Assembly: GCF_014773265.1 (NCBI RefSeq)
Contig: NZ_JACWMY010000015.1
Coordinates: 124,001-188,000, forward strand
Origin: Mucilaginibacter pankratovii
GTDB taxonomy: Bacteria; Bacteroidota; Bacteroidia; Sphingobacteriales; Sphingobacteriaceae
Reading direction: 5' to 3'
DNA: 64,000 bases
Shown here: positions 1 to 9,051 of the stretch, in pieces
Layout: each line of letters starts with the position of its first letter
Position numbering within the stretch: the stretch's first letter is position 1
Position numbers and translations under genes: made by a program
Notes under the pieces: generated by a model
Seen by the model: the letters and a program-made list of their open reading frames with translations, nothing else
Databases searched by the model: none
Told to the model about the DNA's origin: nothing

Positions 1-290
1 CAATGAGCACCCCGGAGCCGGAAGACTTATCGGAGATCACCACTTTTAAACCTGATGTTATCTTGCTCGACGAATTCATTAACAGCCGGCCCGGGCACCG
101 TCTGTGCCTGAAGATCAAAAGGATAGAAAGCCTGAGGCATATTCCGGTTATCATCCTTTCTACTGCCAACAACATTGAATTAATAGCCACCGAATGCGAG
201 GCCAACGACTACATCAGCAAGCCATTTGATATAGAACATATGTTGGGTAAAGTTGTAAAACTTATTGACCATCAACCCCTGGCATATTAA
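1..290 (+). CDS. Response regulator receiver domain (5' partial)
   Basis: This is the C-terminal part of a two-component receiver (REC) domain; the reading frame enters from outside the window, so the first ATG (base 3) is probably internal. The visible part has the phospho-acceptor aspartate in the strand ILLDEF (about residue 23 from that ATG), the beta-4 strand VIILST, and the conserved lysine-proline of YISKPFD near the C-terminus, followed by the last helix. No output domain follows before the stop, so it looks like a stand-alone CheY-like receiver. A full receiver has about 120 residues and the first 25-30 are missing here. The partner kinase is not visible. Confidence 0.75.
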   Translation, partial: MSTPEPEDLSEITTFKPDVILLDEFINSRPGHRLCLKIKRIESLRHIPVIILSTANNIELIATECEANDYISKPFDIEHMLGKVVKLIDHQPLAY

Positions 291-639
291 TCAGCATACG
301 CTGACAGCTTTCAGCATAAGGTATTCCAGCATCACAAACAGGTGGATGTGCTCTACATCTGCTACAATAACTATTCGCACAAATATTATGATGCAAGGAA
401 TCTGGCAATCGTAGAGGACTTCACCCCAGCCAATTCCCATACAAGCTTCACGCTCAACCCACCAATTCGCGTTAAGCGCTTTTAAATTTATTCATCGGTA
501 AAAAATCTAAAGTTTAACGGGTTATTTGTGGCTTGGCTGTATCTGCCAGATATCGTTACAACTTGATTAGCGACAGCCCCACTCAAAAAATCTTAAAAAT
601 TTATAGGCGCTTTTAAAAATTACGCTTATTATTGCGTCG
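291..639. other. Intergenic region without a recognisable gene
   Basis: About 350 bases between the receiver gene and the siderophore receptor. The frame of the receiver stays open for a further 64 codons after its stop, but this stretch has no start codon and no similarity I recognise. The last 100 bases are AT-rich and should hold the promoter of the receptor, but no clean TAnnTTTG box is visible. Confidence 0.4.
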
Positions 640-662
640 TTATTTTTAATTAGTCTAAATAA
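640..662. promoter_or_regulatory. Candidate Fur-type operator at the receptor start
   Basis: An imperfect palindrome with arms TTATTT and AAATAA around a core resembling TTAGACTAATT (read on the minus strand) abuts the start codon of the siderophore receptor at 663. AT-rich palindromes of this kind are typical of Fur boxes, and the downstream genes (siderophore receptor and PepSY protein) are classical Fur targets. The site assignment is inference. Its position at the start codon would let a bound repressor block both transcription and access to the start. Confidence 0.35.
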
Positions 663-3131
663 ATGAAACATACTCTTACCCCTCTCTTAACTTTCTTAAT
701 TCTTATCTCATCTTTTTCTGCTTTCCCGCAGCAAGCCACACATCCCGCAGTTATCAGCGGTTACATCCAAGACAGTAACGGGGAGCGTTTAGCCGGTGCT
801 ACCATATTCGTAACCGGCACGCAAATATCTGCGGCAACAAATACAAGCGGGGCATACAAGTTACAGGTACCTCCCGGTAAATATATTTTGCGTTACTCCT
901 TTATTGGGCTTAATACCTTAACCAAACAAATAGACATCGCATCGGGAGCGAACCTGAAACTTGATGTGCTATTAACAACAGGTAGCAATGCTTTGCAGGG
1001 CGTAGAAATTACAGGCCGCAAAGAAAAAACCTACAAAACCAAATCAACCTTTATAGGCAATAAAACCGAAACGGATATTAAAGACCTGCCGCAATCAGTA
1101 TCCTATGCCAGTAAAGAGCTCATGGCCGACCAGGGAGCCGTGCGTGTAGGGGACGTGGTTAAAAACTTTAGCGGTGTGAGCCAGTTTACCTTTTACGACG
1201 ACCTTACCATCAGGGGTTTCCGTGTAAACGGCCAAAGCAACACGCAGTTGGTGAACGGCTTACGTACCAGTACGGGTTTCTGGAAACAACCCTTAACCAA
1301 CTACCTGGAACGTGTTGAAGTGCTGAAAGGCCCTTCGTCTGCCTTGTATGGCAATGCCAGCCCGGGCGGCGTGGTAAACCGGGTAACCAAAAAACCGCTT
1401 AATGAAACCCGGAAATCTATCAGCCTTTCGCTGGGCAGCTTCAATACATTCAGGGCACTTGCCGATTTCACCGGCCCGGCCAACAAGGATAGCTCACTTT
1501 TATACCGCTTAAACCTGGGATATGAGGATGCTAATTCCTTCCGGGACCTGCAATTCGATAAAAACGTTATCGTTGCTCCATCTCTTTCTTTTATCGCGTC
1601 GCCTAAAACACGCATCAATTTCGATCTGGTATACAATAGTTCGCGCAGCCGGCTCGATCGCGGGCAGGCAGTAATCGGGAACGATCTCTTCTCCACCCCA
1701 CAATCCCTTGCCTTAAGCGCCGGCAATGATTTTTTGAACGAACAGACTTATATTGTTACGCTATCTTTAAACCATCAGTTCAACAGCAAATTAAGCTTTA
1801 ATGCCGGTTACTCTAAAACAGGCTACCAGGAGGATCTTTATGAACACCGCAGCGCCAATGCTTATGCAAAAGATAAGCTTGGGAACGATATACCCAACCT
1901 GGTTGCCATGCAGCTTTTCCAGCGTAAACGAAAACGCTATATTGATAATTTTAGCGGTTACTTCAACTACAACGAAAAAACGGGCCCAATTGAGCATAAA
2001 ATAGTAGTAGGTTATGATTATGGCAGCGAGAAAATGCCGGTGGGGGCTTCCCAACTTACCGCATCGGGCTATCGCAATGCGTCTAATACCGGTACAATTA
2101 CCAATTACGTTGCCAAAGACAGTCTTAAATATCTTAGGGATACAAAAGGCAACCCGGTACCCAACGTAGCATCGTTTAACTTAAATGATATTTTAAGCTC
2201 CCAGCGCCTGCAGGACGATAGCAAATCGTTTTTTGCGCCAACTGCGCTGGCGCCAACTTATTATTATCTCCATGCAGGTTATGCACAGGACCAGTTAAAG
2301 CTTGGTCGTTTACAAGCCCTGATTGGCATACGCTACGAGTACTATACCGATTTTGTAAACTACGCCGCTCCAACACAAGCAAAAACGCATTCGAGTGCCT
2401 GGCTGCCCCGGTTTGGCCTGGTTTATACAGCATCCAAAAACATCAATATTTACAGTACCTATGTAATGGGTTATAATCCCCAAACGGCAGCAACCATAGC
2501 CAACCCTAATGCCGGTGGGCCATTTGACCCGGTTACCAGCAACATGATAGAATTGGGGGCTAAAAGCAGCTGGCTGGATGACAGGCTTTCTATCACCACA
2601 TCCATTTACCAGATAGAACAGAAGAACACGCTCTACAATGCTAATGTGGCCGGCCAGCCCGATTTGCTGAGGCCTGTAGGTAAAGAACGTTCGAGAGGTG
2701 TTGAATTTGATATCACCGGGCGGATAACACCCTACTGGAGCATATTGGCTTCCTATGCTTATAATGATGCAAAAATAACAGAAAGCGGTGTTGTCACCGA
2801 AGTAGGGCAGCAAAAACCAAACGCCCCCAAGAACATGGCCAATATCTGGACCCGCTATAACTTCACAAAAGGAACACTAAGCGGCCTGGGCCTGGGCTTA
2901 GGCGCCAACTATGTTGATAAGCGGATGCTATCTATCAATGTAACGCAAAGCATCCCTTCTTACACCCTGGTTGATGCCGCCTTATTCTACAACATTGGCA
3001 AAGTGCAGTTGCAGTTTAATGCAAATAACCTCACCGGTAAAAAATACTGGGTAGGCGGATATGATTATATCCGATTGTTCCCCGGCGCGCCATCCAACTA
3101 CCTGTTAACATTAACTTATACATTTAACTAA
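663..3131 (+). CDS. TonB-dependent siderophore receptor
   Basis: An outer-membrane receptor that imports ferric siderophores using energy from TonB. The 822-residue product starts with a signal peptide (about 1-22, ending SAFPQ), followed by a carboxypeptidase-regulatory-like beta-sandwich (about 30-110), a plug domain (about 125-245) and a 22-strand barrel to the C-terminus. The plug shows motifs typical of the FhuA/FoxA siderophore class: DLPQSV, the RGF segment (LTIRGFRVN) and VEVLKGPSSALYGNASPGG. The last residues are YTFN rather than the usual terminal aromatic residue. The gene lies 5 bases upstream of a PepSY protein, a pairing usual for iron-regulated uptake operons, and a Fur-like palindrome touches its start codon. 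The siderophore itself cannot be told from sequence; a ferrichrome-type hydroxamate is possible. Confidence 0.93.
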   Translation: MKHTLTPLLTFLILISSFSAFPQQATHPAVISGYIQDSNGERLAGATIFVTGTQISAATNTSGAYKLQVPPGKYILRYSFIGLNTLTKQIDIASGANLKLDVLLTTGSNALQGVEITGRKEKTYKTKSTFIGNKTETDIKDLPQSVSYASKELMADQGAVRVGDVVKNFSGVSQFTFYDDLTIRGFRVNGQSNTQLVNGLRTSTGFWKQPLTNYLERVEVLKGPSSALYGNASPGGVVNRVTKKPLNETRKSISLSLGSFNTFRALADFTGPANKDSSLLYRLNLGYEDANSFRDLQFDKNVIVAPSLSFIASPKTRINFDLVYNSSRSRLDRGQAVIGNDLFSTPQSLALSAGNDFLNEQTYIVTLSLNHQFNSKLSFNAGYSKTGYQEDLYEHRSANAYAKDKLGNDIPNLVAMQLFQRKRKRYIDNFSGYFNYNEKTGPIEHKIVVGYDYGSEKMPVGASQLTASGYRNASNTGTITNYVAKDSLKYLRDTKGNPVPNVASFNLNDILSSQRLQDDSKSFFAPTALAPTYYYLHAGYAQDQLKLGRLQALIGIRYEYYTDFVNYAAPTQAKTHSSAWLPRFGLVYTASKNINIYSTYVMGYNPQTAATIANPNAGGPFDPVTSNMIELGAKSSWLDDRLSITTSIYQIEQKNTLYNANVAGQPDLLRPVGKERSRGVEFDITGRITPYWSILASYAYNDAKITESGVVTEVGQQKPNAPKNMANIWTRYNFTKGTLSGLGLGLGANYVDKRMLSINVTQSIPSYTLVDAALFYNIGKVQLQFNANNLTGKKYWVGGYDYIRLFPGAPSNYLLTLTYTFN

Positions 3132-3136
3132 TAGCT

Positions 3137-4354
3137 ATGCAATTTTGGAAACGGTTTAAAGCAGTTGCCGCCTGGCTACATTTGTGGCTGGGGCTGGCTA
3201 CCGGAGTAGTTATTGTAATTGTATCGGTAACCGGTTGCGTACTTGTTTTTGAAGACGAGCTGTTTGACTTTTTTCACCGGGACCTGGTAGAGGTTAAACA
3301 AACCGGACAGCCAAAAGCCGTTTCTGAATTAATGGCCGTAGCGCAACGCACCTTAGGTAAAAGCAAACCCATTACCGATATCAGGATAAACGAGGATGGC
3401 CACAGCTATGTATTTTCGGCAAGCAAGGTCAATAAGGCTAAGGCTATTACGCTAAGCTATTTTAGCCAGTTTAAATACCGCGACGATGTATATGTAAACC
3501 CCTATAACGGGAAAGTGCTTGGGGTGATAGACGTGCGTTATGAATTTTTTAATGTTACCGAACAATTGCACAGGCAGCTATTGCTGGTTAAACCTGTTGG
3601 TAGTGTTGTTATTGGCTGTTGCGTTTTGATCTTCCTGCTCATGTTGGTTACCGGCTTTATTTTGTGGCTACCTAAAAACTTAAAACAATTTAAAAAAAAC
3701 GTTACCATTAAATGGGGAGCTAAATGGAAACGGGTAAACTACGATTTGCATAACAGCTTTGGCTTTTATGTGTTACCGATAGCCATTGTTATAACTGTTA
3801 CCGGGCTTACCTGGTCGTTTAAATGGTGGGAAAAGGGTATCTATCAAATCCTTGGATCTAAAAAGCCGGTGGTGCTTGTCCGCAAGGCACCTCCGGTTAC
3901 CCCTGCCGATACCACCGGAAACCACCTCGACCTGATGCTGGCTACGCTCCAGCACAAACTTGAGGGTAATTACCGGACGATAGGCCTTAATTTGCCCGAT
4001 AAAGGCGAGCACACTATGATGGCTTTTGTATACCTTAAAAACCGCACAGACGGGTGGCGCAACCTAAGTTACTATTATTTTGACAGCCGTACCGGCAAGC
4101 TATTTGATCAGCTGGAACATGCGAAAAAACCACTGGGCCTAAAATGGCGCAACTCTAATAAGGATATCCATACAGGAAGAATTTACGGGTTACCAACACA
4201 GCTGCTGGCGCTGCTGGCAGCACTTATTTGCGCATCGCTGCCCATAACAGGTTTTATGATATGGTGGGGCAAACGGAAAAAGACCAAAAAAGCAACGCCA
4301 TTCCGCAGGCGGCATCTTCAACAGCCCGTATTGCAAAACGCCGAAAGCCAATAA
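3137..4354 (+). CDS. PepSY-associated TM protein (iron-uptake reductase-like)
   Basis: A 405-residue inner-membrane protein of the PepSY_TM family (PiuB-like). Four hydrophobic segments are visible: about 13-35 (AWLHLWLGLATG), 155-177, 205-227 and 350-372, with PepSY-type periplasmic stretches between them. The first helix carries the family's WLHLWLG signature, and histidines occur in the helices (for example NVTEQLHRQL and YDLHNSFGF) where related proteins are thought to bind haem. Members next to siderophore receptors are proposed to reduce or release iron from the imported complex in the periplasm. It starts 5 bases after the receptor stop, so the two are surely co-transcribed. Confidence 0.88.
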   Translation: MQFWKRFKAVAAWLHLWLGLATGVVIVIVSVTGCVLVFEDELFDFFHRDLVEVKQTGQPKAVSELMAVAQRTLGKSKPITDIRINEDGHSYVFSASKVNKAKAITLSYFSQFKYRDDVYVNPYNGKVLGVIDVRYEFFNVTEQLHRQLLLVKPVGSVVIGCCVLIFLLMLVTGFILWLPKNLKQFKKNVTIKWGAKWKRVNYDLHNSFGFYVLPIAIVITVTGLTWSFKWWEKGIYQILGSKKPVVLVRKAPPVTPADTTGNHLDLMLATLQHKLEGNYRTIGLNLPDKGEHTMMAFVYLKNRTDGWRNLSYYYFDSRTGKLFDQLEHAKKPLGLKWRNSNKDIHTGRIYGLPTQLLALLAALICASLPITGFMIWWGKRKKTKKATPFRRRHLQQPVLQNAESQ

Positions 4355-4451
4355 TAAGACCATCCATGATTTTCCCTGGTGCTTAGGTAGCCTGTTATAG
4401 GCACCAAACCCAGGCGTATTTAGCCATAAAGCTAAGCAGATAGCAATAAAC

Positions 4452-4485
4452 AAAAAAAGCCTGACCTTTCGGTCAAGCTTTTTTT
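4452..4485. terminator. Bidirectional intrinsic terminator
   Basis: A GCCTGACC / GGTCAAGC stem with a TTTC loop is flanked by an A-run on the left and a T-run on the right, so it can end transcription both from the PepSY gene (plus strand) and from the tRNA gene (minus strand). Confidence 0.8.
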
Positions 4486-4489
4486 GTTG

Positions 4490-4563
<74 letters not shown>

Positions 4564-4761
4564 GGTAATTTCCCATTGGGGTCGCAAATATATTAAACCC
4601 TCCGTTAAAAAAAAATTCAAAGTTCAATTATTTATCAGGCAGTGATCCAATACTGCTTAATAAGCTAAAGCGGCATCAAAATATTTTTTAGTTTTAATGT
4701 AGTGTTTTGATTTTTCTACATACTAATTGGGTATAACAATTGAATATTTCTTTTAAATATC

Positions 4762-5262
4762 ATGCAAACTATACCGGGCGATAAATTCATTAACCTCATC
4801 AATAATAATATTGGCATCATCCATAAGATATGCAATATCTATTTTGCTGATGCCGACGACCGGAAGGATGCCTACCAGGAAATATTGTACCAGTTATGGC
4901 GCTCATATGCCGGCTTTAAAGGCGATGCTAAATTTTCTACCTGGATGTATAAAGTCGCGCTGAATACGGCCATCACTTATTCCAAAAAAGGAAGCCGCGG
5001 GCACAACATAAGTACCCTGCCGGAAAATTGGGACCAGGTTGCCGTAAGCGATGAGCAACAACACGTAAACGAGCGGATGGCAGTGCTCTACGCCGCTATT
5101 AACACGCTAAACGCAACCGATAAGGCAATTACCCTGCTATATCTGGAGGATAACAGTTACGAGGAGATTGCCACCATAACAGGCCTTAGCAAAACCAATG
5201 TGAGCGTAAGGCTGGTACGCATAAAAAAAAGCCTTAAGGAAAAACTGAAAAATATTATTTAA
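4762..5262 (+). CDS. ECF-type RNA polymerase sigma factor
   Basis: A 166-residue extracytoplasmic-function sigma-70 factor. Region 2 (about residues 15-85) contains the DRKDAYQEILYQLW and KFSTWMYKVALNTAI segments used for -10 melting and core binding. After a short linker, region 4 (about 105-165) has the helix-turn-helix SYEEIATITGLSKTNVSVRL that reads the -35 element. There is no region 1.1 or 3. The gene starts 19 bases upstream of a small four-helix membrane protein, which may modulate it. The upstream 140 bases are very AT-rich. The regulon is unknown. Confidence 0.9.
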   Translation: MQTIPGDKFINLINNNIGIIHKICNIYFADADDRKDAYQEILYQLWRSYAGFKGDAKFSTWMYKVALNTAITYSKKGSRGHNISTLPENWDQVAVSDEQQHVNERMAVLYAAINTLNATDKAITLLYLEDNSYEEIATITGLSKTNVSVRLVRIKKSLKEKLKNII

Positions 5263-5280
5263 CCAAAAAACACACAAATC

Positions 5281-5898
5281 ATGGAACCATTTGATGAGGT
5301 AAAAAACCTCTGGCAGCAAAACACAGCCCAGGCAGCAGATGCCTCTTTATTACAGCAGCAGGACGTTACAGGCATTATTAAACAAAGAGTGAAAAAAGAG
5401 AAGGAAAACATTGCCGGATACTTTTGGCTCTCGCTTACATTCCACATTATTATTTACTCCTTCAGCAGCTATCTGCTTATAAAATATTGGGGCGATACGC
5501 AAATTACTGTGCTGACCGCCGTTGGGGTGTTACTTTATATCCCTTTAACCATTATTTTGATGAGGAAGTTTAAGGCGCTGTACCAACCGGCCGCTGCGGC
5601 AGACGACAACATCCGCACCTACGTGGGCAAGCAGTATAAAACTTTAAGCGAGTTCTTCTCCTTCAAAAAAAGGTTTGATGTTGCCTCCGTCCCGCTAACC
5701 TCTGTTATATTAACCGGAATATTATTTAAGCTTTACGTAACAGGCGGCATAGCGGCACATTTGCCTGCGGCATGGGCAAGCTGTTTGGCAATGCTGTTTA
5801 TTTATGGCCTGGCCGCCTGGGCCGAAAATAAAAAGCATTTTACCAACCCGCTAAAGCGCCTCCGCTTCCTGCTGGAGGATATGGAAAGCAACGCTTAG
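5281..5898 (+). CDS. Four-helix membrane protein paired with the ECF sigma factor
   Basis: A 205-residue integral membrane protein of unknown function. Its N-terminal 45 residues are polar and probably cytoplasmic (MEPFDEVKNLWQQN). They are followed by hydrophobic segments at about 47-70, 74-96, 138-160 and 163-186, the middle two separated by a charged loop. It directly follows the ECF sigma gene and almost certainly shares its mRNA. The position is that of an anti-sigma factor and the short N-terminal segment could hold the sigma, but no zinc-binding ZAS motif (HxxxCxxC) or FecR domain is present, so that role is only an inference. Similar unnamed proteins sit behind ECF sigma genes in other Bacteroidota. 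Confidence 0.7.
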   Translation: MEPFDEVKNLWQQNTAQAADASLLQQQDVTGIIKQRVKKEKENIAGYFWLSLTFHIIIYSFSSYLLIKYWGDTQITVLTAVGVLLYIPLTIILMRKFKALYQPAAAADDNIRTYVGKQYKTLSEFFSFKKRFDVASVPLTSVILTGILFKLYVTGGIAAHLPAAWASCLAMLFIYGLAAWAENKKHFTNPLKRLRFLLEDMESNA

Positions 5899-5944
5899 GC
5901 AAGTCGGTTAAACTTCCTTCATCATTCCGCGGTTATCGCTGCAT

Positions 5945-5993
5945 ATCTTCACCCGCCTGCACTGTTAAGGGTTAACAGCAGGTGGGTAAAGAT
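5945..5993. terminator. Long hairpin after the sigma/membrane-protein operon
   Basis: A stem is built from ATCTT, ACCCGCCTG and CTGTTAA on the left arm and their complements on the right, with a GGG loop, one C/A mismatch and a two-base bulge. It lies 47 bases after the stop of the upstream gene. There is no T-run, so it may be a weak terminator or an mRNA-stabilising 3' end rather than a classical intrinsic terminator. Confidence 0.5.
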
Positions 5994-6180
5994 GTTCCAT
6001 TCCCCTCTCTCTTTGTTGAAACCAACAAGCCCCCACTAACTTTAAAAGGTTTATAATAAATGTAAAGCCAACAGTACTTAGTGTATCGAAATTTATTTTA
6101 AAAAATAAATTTACCATTATAATATACTTATATTCAACTGTTTAAATAGTGTGTAAAAAATACATTATGTAAATAAATAT

Positions 6181-6210
6181 TAAAAAACACTTGTTTCTTA
6201 GTGTTTTTTA
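6181..6210. promoter_or_regulatory. Inverted repeat overlapping the pckA promoter
   Basis: Arms TAAAAAACAC and GTGTTTTTTA (10 bp, perfect) are separated by 10 bases. The repeat lies over the predicted -33 region of pckA, between the -33 TTG and the -7 box. It could be an operator for a dimeric regulator, or an intrinsic terminator (T-rich right arm) that insulates pckA. The sequence alone does not decide. Confidence 0.4.
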
Positions 6211-6222
6211 AGCCTAATTTTG
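6191..6222 (+). promoter_or_regulatory. Predicted Bacteroidota promoter of pckA
   Basis: TTG at 6191 and an exact TAnnTTTG box (TAATTTTG, 6215-6222) are spaced 21 bases apart, as expected for the primary sigma factor of Bacteroidota. The start of transcription should lie near 6229, leaving a leader of about 22 nt before the ATG at 6252 and excluding the upstream GTG at 6201 as the start. Confidence 0.65.
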
Positions 6223-6251
6223 GGGCAACCAATTATAAACTTTTAACCTTA

Positions 6252-7856
6252 ATGAATACAAATAATAACCGGGTGCCCCAATTAGGGTATCTCAACCTGG
6301 CTAATGGCCATGCTGTTTTATACCAGCTGAACCCCGCACAATTAATTGAAGCGGCCATCAAACGCAACGAAGGTATTTTAAGCGATTCGGGCGCGCTCGC
6401 GATAGATACCGGTACCTTCACTGGCCGGTCGCCCAAAGATCGTTTTATTGTAGACGACCACATCAGCCACGATAACGTGTGGTGGGGAGCGGTCAATTTT
6501 AAATTCGACGGCGCGAGGTTCAATACGCTCTTTAAAAAAATGACACAGTACCTAGCGCAAAAAGAAATATTTGTGCGCGATAGCTGCGCCTGCGCCAATG
6601 AAGATTATCATATCGATATCCGCGTGGTAACCGAAACCGCTTACCAGAATTTGTTTGTACACCACCTGTTCATCAGGCCCGAGGTTGCCAACCCCGATGG
6701 AAGGCCCGAATGGACCATCATCGCCGCGCCCGGCTTCGCTGCCGACCCGGAGATAGATGGCACCCGCCAAAAGAATTTCACCATCATCAGCCTCAGCAAA
6801 AAAACCATACTGATAGGCGGCACCGGCTACACCGGCGAAATAAAGAAAGCCATTTTCACCGTGCTCAACTTTACCCTCGCGCATGATAAACAAGTACTGC
6901 CTATGCACTGCGCCGCCAATACGGGTGTTAACGGCGATACTGCCATTTTCTTCGGTCTATCGGGAACGGGCAAAACCACCTTATCGGCAGATCCTGAACG
7001 CCGCCTGATCGGCGATGACGAACACGGCTGGAGCGATCACTCGATATTCAATTTCGAGGGCGGCTGCTATGCCAAATGCTCGGGCTTAACTGCCGAAAAA
7101 GAGCCGCAGATCTTCCGCGCCATTACATACGGAGCTTTGCTGGAGAACGTAAACTTTACACCCGGCACCCGCACGGTCAACTTTGATAATATCGATAAAA
7201 CAGAGAATACCCGCGTGGCCTATCCCCTGTCGAATGTAAATAATGCGGTTATCCCGTCGGTAGGCGCGTCGCCCAAAAATATTTTCTTTTTAACTGCGGA
7301 TGCTTTCGGCATCCTACCGCCCATTTCTAAACTAAACGCCGAGCAGGCAATGTATCACTTTATCTCGGGCTATACAGCCAAAGTAGCGGGCACCGAAACA
7401 GGTGTTACCGAGCCAAAGCTTACGTTTTCGGCCTGTTTCGGCGAGGCCTTCCTGCCCCTGCACCCCGTGGCCTACGCCAACCTGCTGGGCAAAAAAATTA
7501 ATGACAACCAGGTGAACGTTTGGCTGGTAAACACCGGGTGGACAGGCGGCGCCTACGGTACCGGGCAGCGCATTAAGCTCTCCTACACCCGCGCCATGAT
7601 CAGCGCCGCCATAAATGGAAAGCTGGACAATGTTACCTATCGCCGGCACCCGATATTTAAAACCATGATGCCTGCCACATGCCCCAACGTACCTGATGAT
7701 GTGCTCGACCCAAAAAACACCTGGCGAAGCGAAAACGAATACGAGGAAAGCGCCAACAAGCTGGCGGAGGCCTTTAACAACAACTTCCGCAAATACCTTA
7801 ACGATGATACCGCGCACCTGTTAGCGGCGGGCCCGGTTGCAATACAGGCGGTTTAA
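6252..7856 (+). CDS. pckA: Phosphoenolpyruvate carboxykinase (ATP)
   Basis: Converts oxaloacetate and ATP to phosphoenolpyruvate, CO2 and ADP, the first committed step of gluconeogenesis. The product of 534 residues matches the usual length of ATP-dependent enzymes (about 530-540). Visible motifs are TGRSPKDRF (about 57-65, oxaloacetate binding), the P-loop GLSGTGKTTL (about 234-243) and the metal-binding kinase-2 loop GDDEHGW shortly after. The frame is open upstream to a GTG at 6201, but the predicted promoter lies between that GTG and the ATG at 6252, and homologues begin near the latter. fbp follows 32 bases downstream, giving a small gluconeogenic operon. Confidence 0.96.
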   Translation: MNTNNNRVPQLGYLNLANGHAVLYQLNPAQLIEAAIKRNEGILSDSGALAIDTGTFTGRSPKDRFIVDDHISHDNVWWGAVNFKFDGARFNTLFKKMTQYLAQKEIFVRDSCACANEDYHIDIRVVTETAYQNLFVHHLFIRPEVANPDGRPEWTIIAAPGFAADPEIDGTRQKNFTIISLSKKTILIGGTGYTGEIKKAIFTVLNFTLAHDKQVLPMHCAANTGVNGDTAIFFGLSGTGKTTLSADPERRLIGDDEHGWSDHSIFNFEGGCYAKCSGLTAEKEPQIFRAITYGALLENVNFTPGTRTVNFDNIDKTENTRVAYPLSNVNNAVIPSVGASPKNIFFLTADAFGILPPISKLNAEQAMYHFISGYTAKVAGTETGVTEPKLTFSACFGEAFLPLHPVAYANLLGKKINDNQVNVWLVNTGWTGGAYGTGQRIKLSYTRAMISAAINGKLDNVTYRRHPIFKTMMPATCPNVPDDVLDPKNTWRSENEYEESANKLAEAFNNNFRKYLNDDTAHLLAAGPVAIQAV

Positions 7857-7888
7857 AAGATCCATCAACCATATATTAAAATACATTT

Positions 7889-8944
7889 ATGCCAAAGGTT
7901 ACTACTTTAGGTCAGTTTATTATTGAGAAACAAGCCGATTTCCCCTATGCCAAGGGGGAACTTTCGCGCTTGTTGAGAGATATTGCCATAGCCGCCAAAA
8001 TTGTAAACCGGGAGGTGAACAAAGCCGGGCTAATGGATATTTTGGGGCAGGCGGGGAGCACCAACATCCAAGGAGAAAGCCAGCAGAAGCTGGATATTTT
8101 TGCGAACGAGCAGTTCATTTCGGCGCTTACCAGCGGCGGGGAATGCTGCATCGTAGCATCCGAAGAAAATGAAGACATCATCATTATCGACCCGAAAGAC
8201 AGGAAGGCCGGCAAGTACGTGGTGGCTATCGATCCGCTCGACGGCTCGTCTAACATTGATGTAAACGTGCCGGTGGGTACTATTTTTTCTATCTACCGGC
8301 GAAAAGATTTTGATACCGCGCCCGGCCTCGCCGATGTACTGCAAAAAGGCACCGAACAGGTGGCCGCTGGCTATATCATCTACGGCTCCTCTACCATGCT
8401 GGTTTACACCACCGGCAGGGGCGTTAACGGCTTCACGCTCGACCCATCCATCGGCGAGTTCTGCCTCTCCCACCCCGGGATGCGAATTCCCGAGGATGGC
8501 ACCATCTACTCCATCAACGAAGGTTATTACATGCATTTTCCGAAAGGGGTTAAGCAGTACATTAAATATTGCCAGGAGGAGGACAGGTCTACCAAGCGCC
8601 CTTACACATCGCGCTATATTGGCTCCATGGTGGCCGATATTCACCGCAACCTCATCAAAGGCGGTATTTTCATCTACCCATACACTGCCGCCACGCCATC
8701 GGGCAAACTAAGGCTTGTATACGAGTGCAACCCCATGGCGTTTATTATAGAGCAGGCAGGCGGCAGGGCAACCAACGGGAGCGTCCGCATACTAAGCATG
8801 GAGGTTGACGAGTTGCATCAGCGCACCCCGGTTTTTATCGGCTCAAAAAACATGGTGATCCATGCCGAGGAATTTATGCGGGAAGCCATCGAACTATCCT
8901 TTGCTTATGATGAAAGCCAGGGCTTCCCTTTCGCGGCAGATTAG
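7889..8944 (+). CDS. fbp: Fructose-1,6-bisphosphatase class I
   Basis: Hydrolyses fructose 1,6-bisphosphate to fructose 6-phosphate, the last regulated step of gluconeogenesis. The 351-residue protein has the class I hallmark DPLDGSSNID (about residues 113-122) and the acidic metal ligands of SEENED about 20 residues before it; SKNMVIHAEEFM lies near the C-terminus. It is cytoplasmic and normally a homotetramer. It starts 32 bases after pckA, so both gluconeogenic control enzymes are likely made from one message under the pckA promoter. Confidence 0.96.
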   Translation: MPKVTTLGQFIIEKQADFPYAKGELSRLLRDIAIAAKIVNREVNKAGLMDILGQAGSTNIQGESQQKLDIFANEQFISALTSGGECCIVASEENEDIIIIDPKDRKAGKYVVAIDPLDGSSNIDVNVPVGTIFSIYRRKDFDTAPGLADVLQKGTEQVAAGYIIYGSSTMLVYTTGRGVNGFTLDPSIGEFCLSHPGMRIPEDGTIYSINEGYYMHFPKGVKQYIKYCQEEDRSTKRPYTSRYIGSMVADIHRNLIKGGIFIYPYTAATPSGKLRLVYECNPMAFIIEQAGGRATNGSVRILSMEVDELHQRTPVFIGSKNMVIHAEEFMREAIELSFAYDESQGFPFAAD

Positions 8945-8977
8945 CGCGGTTTCTGCCGGGGAGGTTGTCGCTTTCAA

Positions 8978-9009
8978 TTGCGCGCACAACAAATAAGTAT
9001 CTATATTTG
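8978..9009 (+). promoter_or_regulatory. Predicted promoter of the alpha-amylase gene
   Basis: TTG at 8978 and an exact TAnnTTTG box (TATATTTG, 9002-9009) are 21 bases apart. Transcription would start near 9016, which rules out the upstream TTG (8965) as a start codon and leaves ATG 9043 or 9052. Confidence 0.6.
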
Positions 9010-9051
9010 ACCGGGCACCGCCCGGCAATTATTAAACTATTCATGTTCGGC

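Noticed and set aside
291..485. In-frame continuation of 64 sense codons after the receiver-domain stop
   Set aside because: It has no start codon, no recognisable domain, and an open stretch of this length is not rare by chance.
1301..1726. Long antisense frames inside the siderophore receptor, amylase, GH92, GH2, parC and other genes
   Set aside because: They lie opposite strongly conserved coding sequence, have no motifs, and their openness reflects the codon bias of the real genes.
6201..6251. GTG start for PEP carboxykinase
   Set aside because: The predicted -7 box (6215-6222) lies downstream of this GTG, so it would not be in the message.
8965..9042. TTG start for the alpha-amylase
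   Set aside because: It would hide the signal peptide and lies upstream of the predicted promoter box.
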